From: Rhodoferax sp. AJA081-3
GTDB taxonomy: Bacteria; Pseudomonadota; Gammaproteobacteria; Burkholderiales; Burkholderiaceae_C
Assembly: GCF_017798165.1 (NCBI RefSeq)
Contig: NZ_CP059068.1
Coordinates: 4,402,001-4,466,000, forward strand
Direction of reading: 5' to 3'
DNA length: 64,000 bases
Shown: positions 8,450 through 16,469 of the stretch, in pieces
How the letters are laid out: every line of letters starts with the position of its first letter
How positions within the stretch are numbered: position 1 is the stretch's first letter
Notes under the pieces: generated by a model
What the model saw: only the letters and a program-made list of their open reading frames with translations
What the model was told of the DNA's origin: nothing
Databases searched by the model: none
Made by a program: the position numbers and the translations under genes

Positions 8450-10071
8450 GGCTGCACCCTGCTGGGGTAAAGGCGGTGTTCCAGCCAGGTCAGTGAACGG
8501 ATCCAGAAGCTGGTGACCATGTAGTAGACCGTTATCAGGGTCAGCATCATGACCACCAGGTTGCCCTTTTCGGCAATGATGAGGTTGATCTGGCTCAGCA
8601 GCTCGGGAATGGCAATGGCGGACGCGATCATGGACATCTTGCTCACGTTGATCAGGGCCTGCCGCACCGGCCAGCGGGCATGCTCCATCGACACCCGCAA
8701 GGTGCTGAGCCGCAGGCGGTACGCCGGGTTCTCGCGGCGCAGGTGCTGTGCGGCTTCGTCAAACGCATTCATCACGATGGCGCCGCTGTAGTAGCCAATA
8801 CACAGCACGGTGACCAGCAGCGCCGGCAGGTGGATGGCAAACTCCCGCAAGAGGATGCCGCCGATCCCGAAGTAGACGCCATACATCATCAGCAGGGGTG
8901 GCACCAGCCGGCCAAAACCCATCACACCCGACACCGCGCGGCTCAGGTAAGGGACTTTGGACTCGGTGATGGTGGAGGCGACCACGCCAAATGCCAGGCT
9001 GGCGAAGATGCTCAAGGCGGTGACCAGCATGGTGTACAGCAGGCCTTTCAGAAACAGCTTGCGGTCATACGCGTCGTAGACATAACTGAGGTCTACGCCC
9101 GAACGCTCCTTGATCGCAATGCCCAGCGACTGCAGGCCGCTGACATCAACGGACCGCACAAACTCGATGTGCCGGCATTCCGGCGGCCACAGGCCCTTGG
9201 CATTGCGCAGGCAGGTGTAGGCGCCGCCGGCCTCCTTGCGGTTCCACAGTTCCAGTTCATCGGCGGGCCAGCTGGTGCTGCTGACCTTCCAGGCCTGGGC
9301 CGTGCGGGTGATCAGGCCATTGCGGTACCAGTCGGCGGCGGTATCGCCCAGAAACGCTTCCAGCTGTGTGCCAGCCTCTGCCTTCTTGATGAACATGGCC
9401 CAGGGCGTGACCAGTGCCTCATGGAACGGGGCGCTGTAGGCGCGGAAGTCTTCCCGCTTCAGGATATTGCGGATGGCCGGCCCGTTGTACAGAAAACCTT
9501 CGCAATACCCGCCTTCCACCGCCAGCAGTGCGTCACGCACGGTCTTGTAGGTTTGCAGGTTCAGGATGTAGCGTTCTGCGGTGGGCCGGTTGAAGTAGGC
9601 GCCTTGTAATGCACAAATGTCCTTGCCGCGCAGCGCATTCCAGTCCTTGGCGCTTTGGCCCGGGCGCAGCATCACCGTGACGCCCGCCTCAAAATACCCC
9701 GGCTCAATGGCCGTGGCAATGGCGCGGCGCTCCAGCGAGTCGGCCACGGTGGCCAGCAGCAGGTCAACCTCACCCAGCTCCAGTTTCTGGAAGCGGTTCT
9801 CGGTGCTGACCGGGATTTTTTGAAGCCGCACCCCCAGGCGCTTCGCAATGTCCTCTGCTAGATCGATCTCAAACCCGACCACCTCGCCTGCACTGTTGAC
9901 GTGCCCAAACGGCTGCACATCTGTTTTCACGCCGATGCGTACCGTCCCCGCCTGCTGGATCGCCTGGAGCACGGGGCTGGGACGGGCCTCCAGGCTGTGC
10001 GCAAGACCCGTGCAGCACAGCCAGGCCAGCACCAGGCACCAACGCTTCAGGGCCGTGCAGCAATCAGGCAT
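8446..10071 (-). CDS. fused periplasmic binding protein-permease of an ABC amino-acid importer
   Basis: 541 residues. A signal-like hydrophobic segment (CLVLAWLCCTGLAHS) is followed by a family 3 solute-binding domain to about residue 260 (VRIGVKTDVQPFG, EIDLAEDIAKRLG, LGEVDLLLATVADSLERR). After a linker comes a permease domain from about residue 330 to the end, with five or so membrane segments and the EAA-like stretch EAAQHLRRENPAYRLRLSTLR. Binding protein and permease are usually separate; fusions such as GlnP tether the receptor to the channel. The start overlaps the formyltransferase gene by eight bases. The ligand is unknown; a polar or modified amino acid is the family default. Confidence 0.85.
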   Translation of the reverse strand: MPDCCTALKRWCLVLAWLCCTGLAHSLEARPSPVLQAIQQAGTVRIGVKTDVQPFGHVNSAGEVVGFEIDLAEDIAKRLGVRLQKIPVSTENRFQKLELGEVDLLLATVADSLERRAIATAIEPGYFEAGVTVMLRPGQSAKDWNALRGKDICALQGAYFNRPTAERYILNLQTYKTVRDALLAVEGGYCEGFLYNGPAIRNILKREDFRAYSAPFHEALVTPWAMFIKKAEAGTQLEAFLGDTAADWYRNGLITRTAQAWKVSSTSWPADELELWNRKEAGGAYTCLRNAKGLWPPECRHIEFVRSVDVSGLQSLGIAIKERSGVDLSYVYDAYDRKLFLKGLLYTMLVTALSIFASLAFGVVASTITESKVPYLSRAVSGVMGFGRLVPPLLMMYGVYFGIGGILLREFAIHLPALLVTVLCIGYYSGAIVMNAFDEAAQHLRRENPAYRLRLSTLRVSMEHARWPVRQALINVSKMSMIASAIAIPELLSQINLIIAEKGNLVVMMLTLITVYYMVTSFWIRSLTWLEHRLYPSRVQP

Positions 10072-10741
10072 GGCGGGGCTGGCCTGTGGTGATGATTCTG
10101 CGCAACTCCCGGCTGGCCAGCTGGGCCGCAGGGTAGGCGGTGATCTTGTGCATGTCGGTAACGGTGGTTTCGTCCGGCAGTTCTATCCTGCCGGTGCGCG
10201 CCACAAAGGGCCCGGTGTCGAAGCCCTCGTCGATGGCGTGCATCACCACGCAGGCGTAAGGGCTGCCGTCCTGCATCAAGGCCTCAAACGGATTGCCGCC
10301 AATGTATTTGGAGGGCCATGCATCGTCGATGCAGGGGTGCAGGTTGTAGAACCCCAGGCTGGGGCCATCTATGAGCCGCTTGCCGATGCGCTGGCCAAAC
10401 GTTCCCATCACGCAGAGGTCTGGCTTCCAGGTGTTCTCGAAGACGCCGTAAAACGGCTCAGCGTTCACCCGCCCGCGGTACACATCGATGCCGTGTTGGC
10501 GCGCGCGGGCCGCCACCATGTCTTCTTCGTAGGCGGTGTGCGGATACTGCCAAACGCGTTTGTCGGCGGAGATGAAGTTCTCTGCCGGGTTGTCCGTTGC
10601 CACACCCACCACGGTTACCAGCTCGCTGATGGGGCCTAGCAAGAGTTCGTTGAGCAGATAGAAGCCCCTGTAAAAACTGCCGAAGACAGCTACCCGCGTT
10701 TTGGTTTGGCTAAGCTTCACGGTCGGCGAAGTGGTGGGCAC
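10064..10741 (-). CDS. formyltransferase-domain protein
   Basis: 225 residues corresponding to the catalytic N-terminal domain of 10-formyltetrahydrofolate-dependent transferases (Fmt, ArnA, sugar N-formyltransferases), without the C-terminal OB domain of Fmt. The triad is visible: Asn and His in FYNLHPC, and Asp in DEGFDTGP. The N-terminus (VAVFGSFYRGFYLLNELL) is a plausible start of the Rossmann fold. It is first in a four-gene operon with a transporter and a cyclase, so it probably formylates, or works in reverse on, an amine linked to the transported compound. It is unlikely to be the housekeeping Fmt, given length and context. The substrate is not predictable from sequence. Confidence 0.78.
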   Translation of the reverse strand: MPTTSPTVKLSQTKTRVAVFGSFYRGFYLLNELLLGPISELVTVVGVATDNPAENFISADKRVWQYPHTAYEEDMVAARARQHGIDVYRGRVNAEPFYGVFENTWKPDLCVMGTFGQRIGKRLIDGPSLGFYNLHPCIDDAWPSKYIGGNPFEALMQDGSPYACVVMHAIDEGFDTGPFVARTGRIELPDETTVTDMHKITAYPAAQLASRELRRIITTGQPRHA

Positions 10742-10812
10742 GGGGTATCCAAGGGTAGGTGGCCAAATGCAAGTGAACGCAGGAGACCAGGGCCGTGCCG
10801 TCTGGTGGGCTC

Positions 10813-10831
10813 TCCTTACAAATAGTAAGGA
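10813..10831. promoter_or_regulatory. perfect palindrome, candidate operator
   Basis: TCCTTACAAATAGTAAGGA: seven-base arms around a five-base centre, in the 233-base divergent region between the formyltransferase operon and the DapB-like operon. Its size and symmetry suit a dimeric repressor. No regulator gene of an obvious matching family lies adjacent, so the protein that binds it is unknown. Confidence 0.45.
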
Positions 10832-10974
10832 AATGTACAGGGCGTGTCAACGCGGAACATGCGGCTGGATGCTCAGAACATCACCGACTGGTGTGCACCG
10901 GCCCCATGGAAGGGGCGGGCGAAGTGGCACCCTAGAATAGGCGCACCCTCCGTCCTGTCTATCAAAACCATCAC

Positions 10975-11649
10975 ATGCACATCATCGTCGTCGGGACAGG
11001 AAAGCTGGCCACTGAGCTGCTCAGTTCGCTCAAAGTGGACAGTGAGAGTCTGGTCACATCGTGGGACAACAGAACCCAACGCGCGGAAAAGTCAGTGGTC
11101 ATCCATGCTGGCTCTGGTAGAGAGCTCCGTGCGGTTACCGCCTTCTGTGCGGCCTCGCAGTCGCCGCTCGTCGAGCTGTCCACGGGTTCTGAGTTGGAGT
11201 CCACGCAGCACACTTTTCCGGTCGTCGTGTGTCCCAACACCAACATCCTGATGCTGAAGGTCATGGGTATGTTGGCAAAAAGTGGGCACCAGTTTCGCAG
11301 CTACGACATCCAGCTCACAGAGTCACACCAGGCGAGTAAATCGTCGGTGCCAGGCACAGCCGTCAGCATGGCGCGTGCGCTGGGTATGAACGACAGTGAC
11401 GTTCGCTCCGTACGAGAGGTAGATGTCCAACGCGCGGAGCTGCAGATTCCTGAAATCCACCTGGCGCGCCACGCGTACCACCAGATTCGCATCAGAGACG
11501 GTGCGTGCAGCCTGCTGCTGGAAACACGGGTGTACGGTGAGTCAGCCTACGCAGACGGTGTGGCCCGCATCGTTGCTGCTGTGAAGGCCCACACGCTGGA
11601 GAACCGCACCTATTCCGTCATGGAGTTTGTGGACCTGGGCTGGCTCTGA
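10975..11649 (+). CDS. DapB-like (dihydrodipicolinate reductase-type) protein
   Basis: 224 residues. The N-terminus (MHIIVVGTGKLATELL) is a nucleotide-binding Rossmann start. The segment ESHQASKSSVPGTAVSMA aligns with the DapB signature E-x-H-H-x-x-K-x-D-A-P-S-G-T-A: the first His, the Lys and the GTA are kept, while the second His is Gln and the D-A-P-S part is changed. It is somewhat shorter than DapB (usually about 265). It is probably a paralogue acting on another imine or cyclic substrate rather than the lysine-pathway enzyme. It opens a plus-strand operon of three genes and faces the formyltransferase operon across a palindrome. Confidence 0.7.
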   Translation: MHIIVVGTGKLATELLSSLKVDSESLVTSWDNRTQRAEKSVVIHAGSGRELRAVTAFCAASQSPLVELSTGSELESTQHTFPVVVCPNTNILMLKVMGMLAKSGHQFRSYDIQLTESHQASKSSVPGTAVSMARALGMNDSDVRSVREVDVQRAELQIPEIHLARHAYHQIRIRDGACSLLLETRVYGESAYADGVARIVAAVKAHTLENRTYSVMEFVDLGWL

Positions 11650-11695
11650 ATTCCTGCTACTCCGTTTTATTCTTTACAAACAACCTGCCACGCCC

Positions 11696-11989
11696 ATGTC
11701 CTCTACTGATCACATTTCCACCCGCGCCACCTCCGAAGCCCAAGCCTGGCAGGCGCTCAAAACCCTGGGCGATGCCGCACTGGCGCAGGGTGGCCTACAA
11801 GCGGTGTTGCAGATGTTTGTGGGCACGCTCACCGGTGCCGAAGAAGTGGCACGCGTGAGTGAAGAGGCAGGCCACCCCGAGACGTTGACACCCGAGGTGG
11901 TTGCACAGTGGATCAGCACCGACTACGTGCCCGGCATGCAGCAGGCCCTGGCCCAGACCCCAGGTGGCGCAGAGCAGCAGGGCACATGA
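11696..11989 (+). CDS. small hypothetical protein, 97 residues
   Basis: A soluble, helical, Ala/Thr/Glu-rich protein without signal peptide or membrane segment; family not recognised. The ATG at 11696 is chosen because an earlier in-frame methionine at 11627 would lie inside the DapB-like gene. Its TGA overlaps the ATG of the PhyH gene (ATGA), so the two are probably translated together. The C-terminus is polar (TPGGAEQQGT). It may be a partner of the dioxygenase; that is inference from coupling only. Confidence 0.6.
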   Translation: MSSTDHISTRATSEAQAWQALKTLGDAALAQGGLQAVLQMFVGTLTGAEEVARVSEEAGHPETLTPEVVAQWISTDYVPGMQQALAQTPGGAEQQGT

Positions 11990-12801
11990 CAGGCTACACC
12001 CTGCCACCCACCACCGCACAAGACTACGCGCGCCAGGGCGCCGTGGTGCTGCGCGGTGTGCTCACAGCCGATGAAGTGGTCACTCTGGCGCGTGGCATAG
12101 AGCACAACCTGGCCCACCTGAGCCCGCTGGCCCTGGTGGCCAGCCAGCCGGACGACCCGGGCCGGTTCGTCGAAGACTTTTGCACCTGGCAGCACAACCC
12201 CGACTACGCCACGGTCATGCAACACAGCGCCTTGCCCCGCGTGGCCGCGCAGCTGATGCACAGCGACAGCGTGCGCATCTACCACGACCACCTGTTGGTC
12301 AAAGAACCCGGCACCCGCCAGGCCACACCCTGGCACCAGGACCAGCCTTACTACAACGTGACCGGGCGGCAGAACGTGAGCTTCTGGATTCCGGTGGACG
12401 CTGTGCCGCTGGTGAGCACGCTGCGTTTTGTGGCCGGCTCCCATGCCAACGGCACCTGGTACATGCCACGCACCTTCCGCGACCAGCAGGCCAGGTGGTT
12501 CCCGGAAGGCGCCTTGGCTGAACTGCCGCAGATAGACGCGCACCCGGAGCAGTTTGAACAACTGGGCTGGGCGCTGCAACCGGGTGACGCGGTGGCTTTC
12601 CACATGCTGACGCTGCATGCCAGCAGTGGCGTGGGGCCCACCAGCCGGAGGCGCGTGTTCTCCGCCCGCTACCTGGGCGACGACGCCCGCCACGCGGTGC
12701 GCAGCTGGCGCACATCACCCCCCTTCACCGGCCTGGCCGAGCGTCTGCAGGATGGGGCGGTGATGGGGGATGCTTTGTTCCCGCTGGTTACTATCAAATA
12801 G
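11986..12801 (+). CDS. phytanoyl-CoA dioxygenase (PhyH) family Fe(II)/2-oxoglutarate oxygenase
   Basis: 271 residues. The metal triad is visible: His117 and Asp119 in TPWHQDQPYY and the distal His211 in MLTLHASSG, followed by the Arg-rich strand TSRRRVFSARY that would bind 2-oxoglutarate. The PhyH fold is further supported by NVSFWIPVDAV and LRFVAGSH. The start is the ATG overlapping the preceding stop. The last codons (VTIK and the TAG stop) lie in the palindromic head of a dispersed repeat, so the native C-terminus may have been replaced. The substrate is unknown; relatives hydroxylate amino-acid derivatives, lipids or small metabolites. Confidence 0.82.
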   Translation: MTGYTLPPTTAQDYARQGAVVLRGVLTADEVVTLARGIEHNLAHLSPLALVASQPDDPGRFVEDFCTWQHNPDYATVMQHSALPRVAAQLMHSDSVRIYHDHLLVKEPGTRQATPWHQDQPYYNVTGRQNVSFWIPVDAVPLVSTLRFVAGSHANGTWYMPRTFRDQQARWFPEGALAELPQIDAHPEQFEQLGWALQPGDAVAFHMLTLHASSGVGPTSRRRVFSARYLGDDARHAVRSWRTSPPFTGLAERLQDGAVMGDALFPLVTIK

Positions 12802-12851
12802 ATAGCGTGTTTGTCAGTAATCGCGGGGGCTAGAGGCTAGTTTTGCTTAAG
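12788..12851 (+). repeat. dispersed intergenic repeat, copy B
   Basis: Head TTACTATCAAATAGATAGCG, then a variable spacer, then CGGGGGCTAGAGGCTAG and TTTTGCTTAAG. It overlaps the 3' end of the PhyH gene, whose TAG stop is part of the palindrome, and lies just past the stop of the convergent TonB receptor gene. Confidence 0.8.
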
Positions 12852-12867
12852 GCCTTTCCTGTACAGC

Positions 12868-14994
12868 TCAGAAACGGGCCGTCAGCGTCAAGCGCAGGCT
12901 GCGCGGCTCCACCGGGTGAAAGTGGCGGTCGGCCACACCCTCGGCCGCTTCTCCGGGCAGGCGCGAGGCATAGTAGTAGTCAATGTCGCTGGCTTTGCGG
13001 TCAAAGAGGTTAAACACGTCCAGGGCCAGTTTGGTTTTGGGGTTGATCTGGTAACCCACACGCAGATAGGCCAAGGTGGTGCCGTCAGAACGCTGGCTGT
13101 TGTCCTCAATCAACGGGCGCGGGCCAAAGTAGCGCAGCTGGAACTGGCCCGACCACGGGCCCCGGTCGCTGATGACCGCGCCCAGCGAGACCACGGTTTC
13201 GACTGATCCAGGAACGTGGCGTCCGGCGTTGGGTGCATCGCCCTGAACCGTGGTGAACTCTGCGTGTGAGACGGCAATGTCGGCATCCAGCAGCAGCCAA
13301 GGTGTGGCGCGGTAGTGGTTGTTGAACTCCACACCCCAGCGTCGGCTGGCGCCGCTGGCACCGGTGTCGCCGGCGTCACCCGCAAACACCAGTTCCGAGC
13401 CCATGTCGAGCTGCCACAGGGCCAAAGAGCTTTGCAGCCCGGTGATGGCTTCGGTGCGCAGGCCCAGCTCGCTGCCGGTGGTGCGCACCAGGGCGGGGGA
13501 GGGGTCTATGGGTGTGCCTTCTTTAGGTGCCAGCCGGGCGGTTACGCCACGGGCGTCGTTACTGTGGAAGCCGCTGCCGATGTTGACGAAGTATTCGGTC
13601 TTGTTCCATGGGCCCAGGATCAACGACAGCTTGGGGCTGGTGAGGTCGGCCGTGTGCTGGCCCGTGTTGTCGGTTATGGAGCTGCGCACATCCACCGCCA
13701 TACGGTCGTAGCGCGCCCCCAGCAGGGTGCGAAACGTGGGGGTCCAAGCGGTGGTGTTTTCGGCGTACAGGCCCACCAGGCTTTGGCTGACCTGACTCTC
13801 TTGCAGGGTGGCGGTGCGCTGCCCGCCCAGACCGCGGTACAGGCCCACCGGCTCCAGACGGTCCATGCGTATGCTGGTACCCACGGTGGTGCTGCTGTCG
13901 AATCCGCCAAACGGGGTGGCAAAGGATTGGCTTACTCCGCCACCAAACACCTGGCGGCTCTCGGCCTGCACAAACTGGTCACCATTGACCGGGGGTTCTG
14001 CTTGCTCCAGGTTGTAGGTGAAGTTGGACACCAGGTTCAGCTTGGAGGTGATGGCGTAGGCATTGGCTTTGAAGTTGCGTGTGTCTGCCTTGCGCTCGGT
14101 CTGCCAAGACAGGCTGTAGCGTTCAGTGTGGCCCCCATCCGTCGGGTCCAGGGTGCCGAAGCGGCCCACCAGGCCCTGGTCCACCGCACGCTGCGGAATT
14201 TGGTCGGTGGAGCGCCACGCGGCGCTGTAGGCCATGGCGGTGAGGCTGGTGCGGGCGTTGTCACTGGCAGTGCTGTAGCGCAGCACACCGTTGGCGCGGT
14301 GGAAGCGCTCGGGTTGCTCCCACGGGCCGTTGTTGTGCGCGGTCTCCACGGCGTACAACACCGTTGCCCCTTGCCAGGGCACAGATTGGGTCAACAAACC
14401 CCGTGCGTAACCGTTGTCACCCAGCGTGAGGGATGCAATGCCCTGCGGCAATGTGTCGAACAGGCCCAGACGCGCCACGCCGGCGGAGCTGAAGTCGCCC
14501 TCGTCGGCAAAGTAGGGCCCTTTTTTGTAGCTGATGCGGCTGACCAACTCAGGTATCAACCAGTTCAAGTCGCTGTAGCCATGTCCGTGGGCATGGGTGG
14601 GCATGTTGACCGGCATGCCGTCGACAAAGGTGGCGAAGTCGGTGCCATGGTCCAAGTTGAAGCCGCGCAGAAAGTACTGGTTGGCTTTGCCGTCGCCACT
14701 GTGCTGGGTGACGATGACACCGGGCACAAACTCCAACACCTCGGCCGGGCGCAGGGTGGGGCGGTTTTCGATCAGCTTGGCGGTGACCACGCCCTGGCTG
14801 GCCGCGTTGGAGGTGCCGACCGCGTTGTCGTAGGTGCCCTGTACCACCACGGGTGGCAGCGCTTCGGCGGGGTTGGGGGTGGTGTTTGCGGTGCTGGCCG
14901 ACGCCATGCAAATAAGGCAGGCCACCGAGAGGGCGTTGCGCGTGGGTGCCACCGGGCGGCGCGCGCGCTGTGTGAACGGGGAGTAAGTTCCCAT
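12868..14994 (-). CDS. TonB-dependent outer-membrane receptor
   Basis: 708 residues. A signal peptide (ALSVACLICMASASTANT) precedes a plug domain containing RPAEVLEFVPGVIVTQHSGD and NQYFLRGFNLDHGTDFATFV, the usual sequence around plug strands. The plug also has a His-containing loop (PTHAHGHGYSD). The rest is the 22-strand barrel, ending in Phe after LRLTLTARF as outer-membrane proteins do. A clear TonB box is not obvious; PPVVVQGTYD near the mature N-terminus is the best candidate. A His-rich secreted protein lies upstream on the same strand, which suggests a metal ion or metal chelate as cargo; this is inference. Confidence 0.88.
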   Translation of the reverse strand: MGTYSPFTQRARRPVAPTRNALSVACLICMASASTANTTPNPAEALPPVVVQGTYDNAVGTSNAASQGVVTAKLIENRPTLRPAEVLEFVPGVIVTQHSGDGKANQYFLRGFNLDHGTDFATFVDGMPVNMPTHAHGHGYSDLNWLIPELVSRISYKKGPYFADEGDFSSAGVARLGLFDTLPQGIASLTLGDNGYARGLLTQSVPWQGATVLYAVETAHNNGPWEQPERFHRANGVLRYSTASDNARTSLTAMAYSAAWRSTDQIPQRAVDQGLVGRFGTLDPTDGGHTERYSLSWQTERKADTRNFKANAYAITSKLNLVSNFTYNLEQAEPPVNGDQFVQAESRQVFGGGVSQSFATPFGGFDSSTTVGTSIRMDRLEPVGLYRGLGGQRTATLQESQVSQSLVGLYAENTTAWTPTFRTLLGARYDRMAVDVRSSITDNTGQHTADLTSPKLSLILGPWNKTEYFVNIGSGFHSNDARGVTARLAPKEGTPIDPSPALVRTTGSELGLRTEAITGLQSSLALWQLDMGSELVFAGDAGDTGASGASRRWGVEFNNHYRATPWLLLDADIAVSHAEFTTVQGDAPNAGRHVPGSVETVVSLGAVISDRGPWSGQFQLRYFGPRPLIEDNSQRSDGTTLAYLRVGYQINPKTKLALDVFNLFDRKASDIDYYYASRLPGEAAEGVADRHFHPVEPRSLRLTLTARF

Positions 14995-15083
14995 AGGTAT
15001 TCCTGAAGATGATTGGAAGGGCGGTCGTGGAGCCGACCGCGGCGGGGCGCCTAACGCGCCGCCATGCAGAAAAGACGCTTGCT

Positions 15084-15635
15084 CTAGAAGGCAGCCGGAG
15101 GACGCAGCGGCGGGGCGATGCTGCGGGATACAAAAGCTACGGCGTGCCCGACTGGCCAGGGGCCGCGGTGCGCAGCAATCACCCGCCAGGACAACCCGCT
15201 GCCCGTTGCACCCAGGACCGGGAGCAACACCGACGCTCCGCCGGCCGGACTATCGGCAGCGTCTGCCGCCACTGCCGCACCATCCAGCGCCACAACGTTT
15301 GCAGCGTGGGGCGCGTGGTGGTGCCGCTCCAGCGTGTGGTGGTCATGGGCATGGGAGGGCGAAGGGGCGGGGGCGGGGAAATGGGCAGCAGCCAACAACA
15401 ACTGCCCGTGCCCACGCACTTTTTGCTGTTGCCAACGGACAGTCCAGTCACTGACCAGGCTGGAGAAGGTGGCGGTTACTGCAGAGGGCATGTGCAGGCT
15501 GTGGTCGGTATGCCGGTGCAAGGACCCCAGGGCCTGCTGGCGCGTGATGGTCAGCCCCATGAGTGCAACCGCGATCAGCAGCAGCCATGCCAGGCACTTT
15601 TGGCCGACAGTGTGTGCTGCGCGTGGTGGGGTCAT
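15084..15635 (-). CDS. His-rich secreted or membrane-anchored protein, possible metal binding
   Basis: 183 residues. An N-terminal hydrophobic segment (CLAWLLLIAVALMGLTI) acts as signal peptide or anchor. Two histidine clusters follow, SLHRHTDHSLH near residue 40 and HAHDHHTLERHHHAPHAAN near residue 95. The remainder is Ala/Gly/Pro-rich with no recognised domain. The position 89 bases upstream of the TonB receptor on the same strand suggests co-transcription, and such clusters commonly bind Zn, Ni, Co or Cu. It could store, capture or hand over metal in the periplasm. The family was not recognised and the role is inferred. Confidence 0.6.
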   Translation of the reverse strand: MTPPRAAHTVGQKCLAWLLLIAVALMGLTITRQQALGSLHRHTDHSLHMPSAVTATFSSLVSDWTVRWQQQKVRGHGQLLLAAAHFPAPAPSPSHAHDHHTLERHHHAPHAANVVALDGAAVAADAADSPAGGASVLLPVLGATGSGLSWRVIAAHRGPWPVGHAVAFVSRSIAPPLRPPAAF

Positions 15636-15650
15636 GGTGTTGTTTCCGGG

Positions 15651-15672
15651 CCTGATAGTAGATCTATCCAGG
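15651..15672. promoter_or_regulatory. imperfect palindrome upstream of the His-rich gene
   Basis: CCTGATAG and CTATCCAGG arms around TAGAT, ending 16 bases before the ATG at 15635 on the minus strand. It is a candidate operator for the His-rich/TonB pair, perhaps for a metal-responsive repressor. It does not match a box I can name. Confidence 0.35.
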
Positions 15673-15715
15673 CAATACGTACACCGAGACGTTTTGGATT
15701 CAGGTCTTGCCGTTG

Positions 15716-16366
15716 TTACGCCAGCGGCATCAAGCCCGAGGTTTTGCAGGTGTACATGGCCTGGTCGGCCACTTCCAGCACGTCTTGCAGGTTGTCGCCA
15801 TCTCTGGGGTACCAGGCATACCCCACACTGGCACCCACAGCCACGGTTTCGCCAGAGTCCAGCACCAGGCTTTGCGCCACCACGTCCATCAGTTTTTGGC
15901 CCAGTGCCTCCAACTGTGCCCGTTCGTTGATGGACTCTACGATCAGCACAAACTCGTCCCCGCCCAGGCGCGCCACCGTGTCGGACTCGCGCACGATGGA
16001 CACCAGCCGTTGCGCCACGGTGACCAGCACCCTGTCGCCCGCCGCGTGGCCATAGGTGTCGTTGATGGCCTTGAACTTGTTCAGGTCCAGCATCAGCACA
16101 GCAAACTTCTTGCGGCTGCGCTTGGCATGGCGCATGGCCACTTCAAAACGGTCCATCAGCAGGAGCCGGTTGGCCAGCCCGGTCAAGGGGTCCAGGAATG
16201 CGCTCTTTCGCAGGGCACGCTCGGCATCCTTCAGCTTCAACAGGTATTTTTTCAGCCGCGCCTGTTTTGACAACGTTCGCTGCAGCCGCATACCCAAATA
16301 CACCGCCAGCAGTGCTAACAGAATCGATAGCGCTGTGAAGAAATTGGGGGAGAAAAAGTGCTGCAT
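15716..16366 (-). CDS. GGDEF-domain diguanylate cyclase
   Basis: 216 residues from the ATG at 16366; an upstream TTG in frame is less likely. One membrane segment (FFTALSILLALLAVYLGM) is followed by a short coiled linker and a GGDEF domain. DPLTGLANR opens the domain, DLNKFKAINDTYGHAAGD contains the substrate-binding Asp/Asn, and RLGGDEFVL is the intact active-site loop. No RxxD inhibitory site is seen five residues ahead of GGDEF (the sequence there is ESDTVA). It should make cyclic di-GMP at the inner membrane. It lacks a periplasmic sensor, so the input is unclear. It is divergent from nrtR. Confidence 0.88.
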   Translation of the reverse strand: MQHFFSPNFFTALSILLALLAVYLGMRLQRTLSKQARLKKYLLKLKDAERALRKSAFLDPLTGLANRLLLMDRFEVAMRHAKRSRKKFAVLMLDLNKFKAINDTYGHAAGDRVLVTVAQRLVSIVRESDTVARLGGDEFVLIVESINERAQLEALGQKLMDVVAQSLVLDSGETVAVGASVGYAWYPRDGDNLQDVLEVADQAMYTCKTSGLMPLA

Positions 16367-16441
16367 GGTGTGCAAGCATTCTGGGTGCGACGCTTTGCGT
16401 TATCTCTAGCGTAAACACTCTTTTACAAATCGCTTGACTTA

Positions 16442-16456
16442 GTGTAATTACTACAC
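16442..16456. promoter_or_regulatory. candidate NrtR operator
   Basis: GTGTAATTACTACAC: five-base inverted arms GTGTA/TACAC around ATTAC, 13 bases before the nrtR start. A TTGACT lies just upstream at 16434 and would serve as -35, with the operator inside the spacer, so bound NrtR would block transcription of its own operon. There is no clear ribosome site, so the transcript could be leaderless. Confidence 0.5.
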
Positions 16457-16469
16457 CGATACTTAGCGT

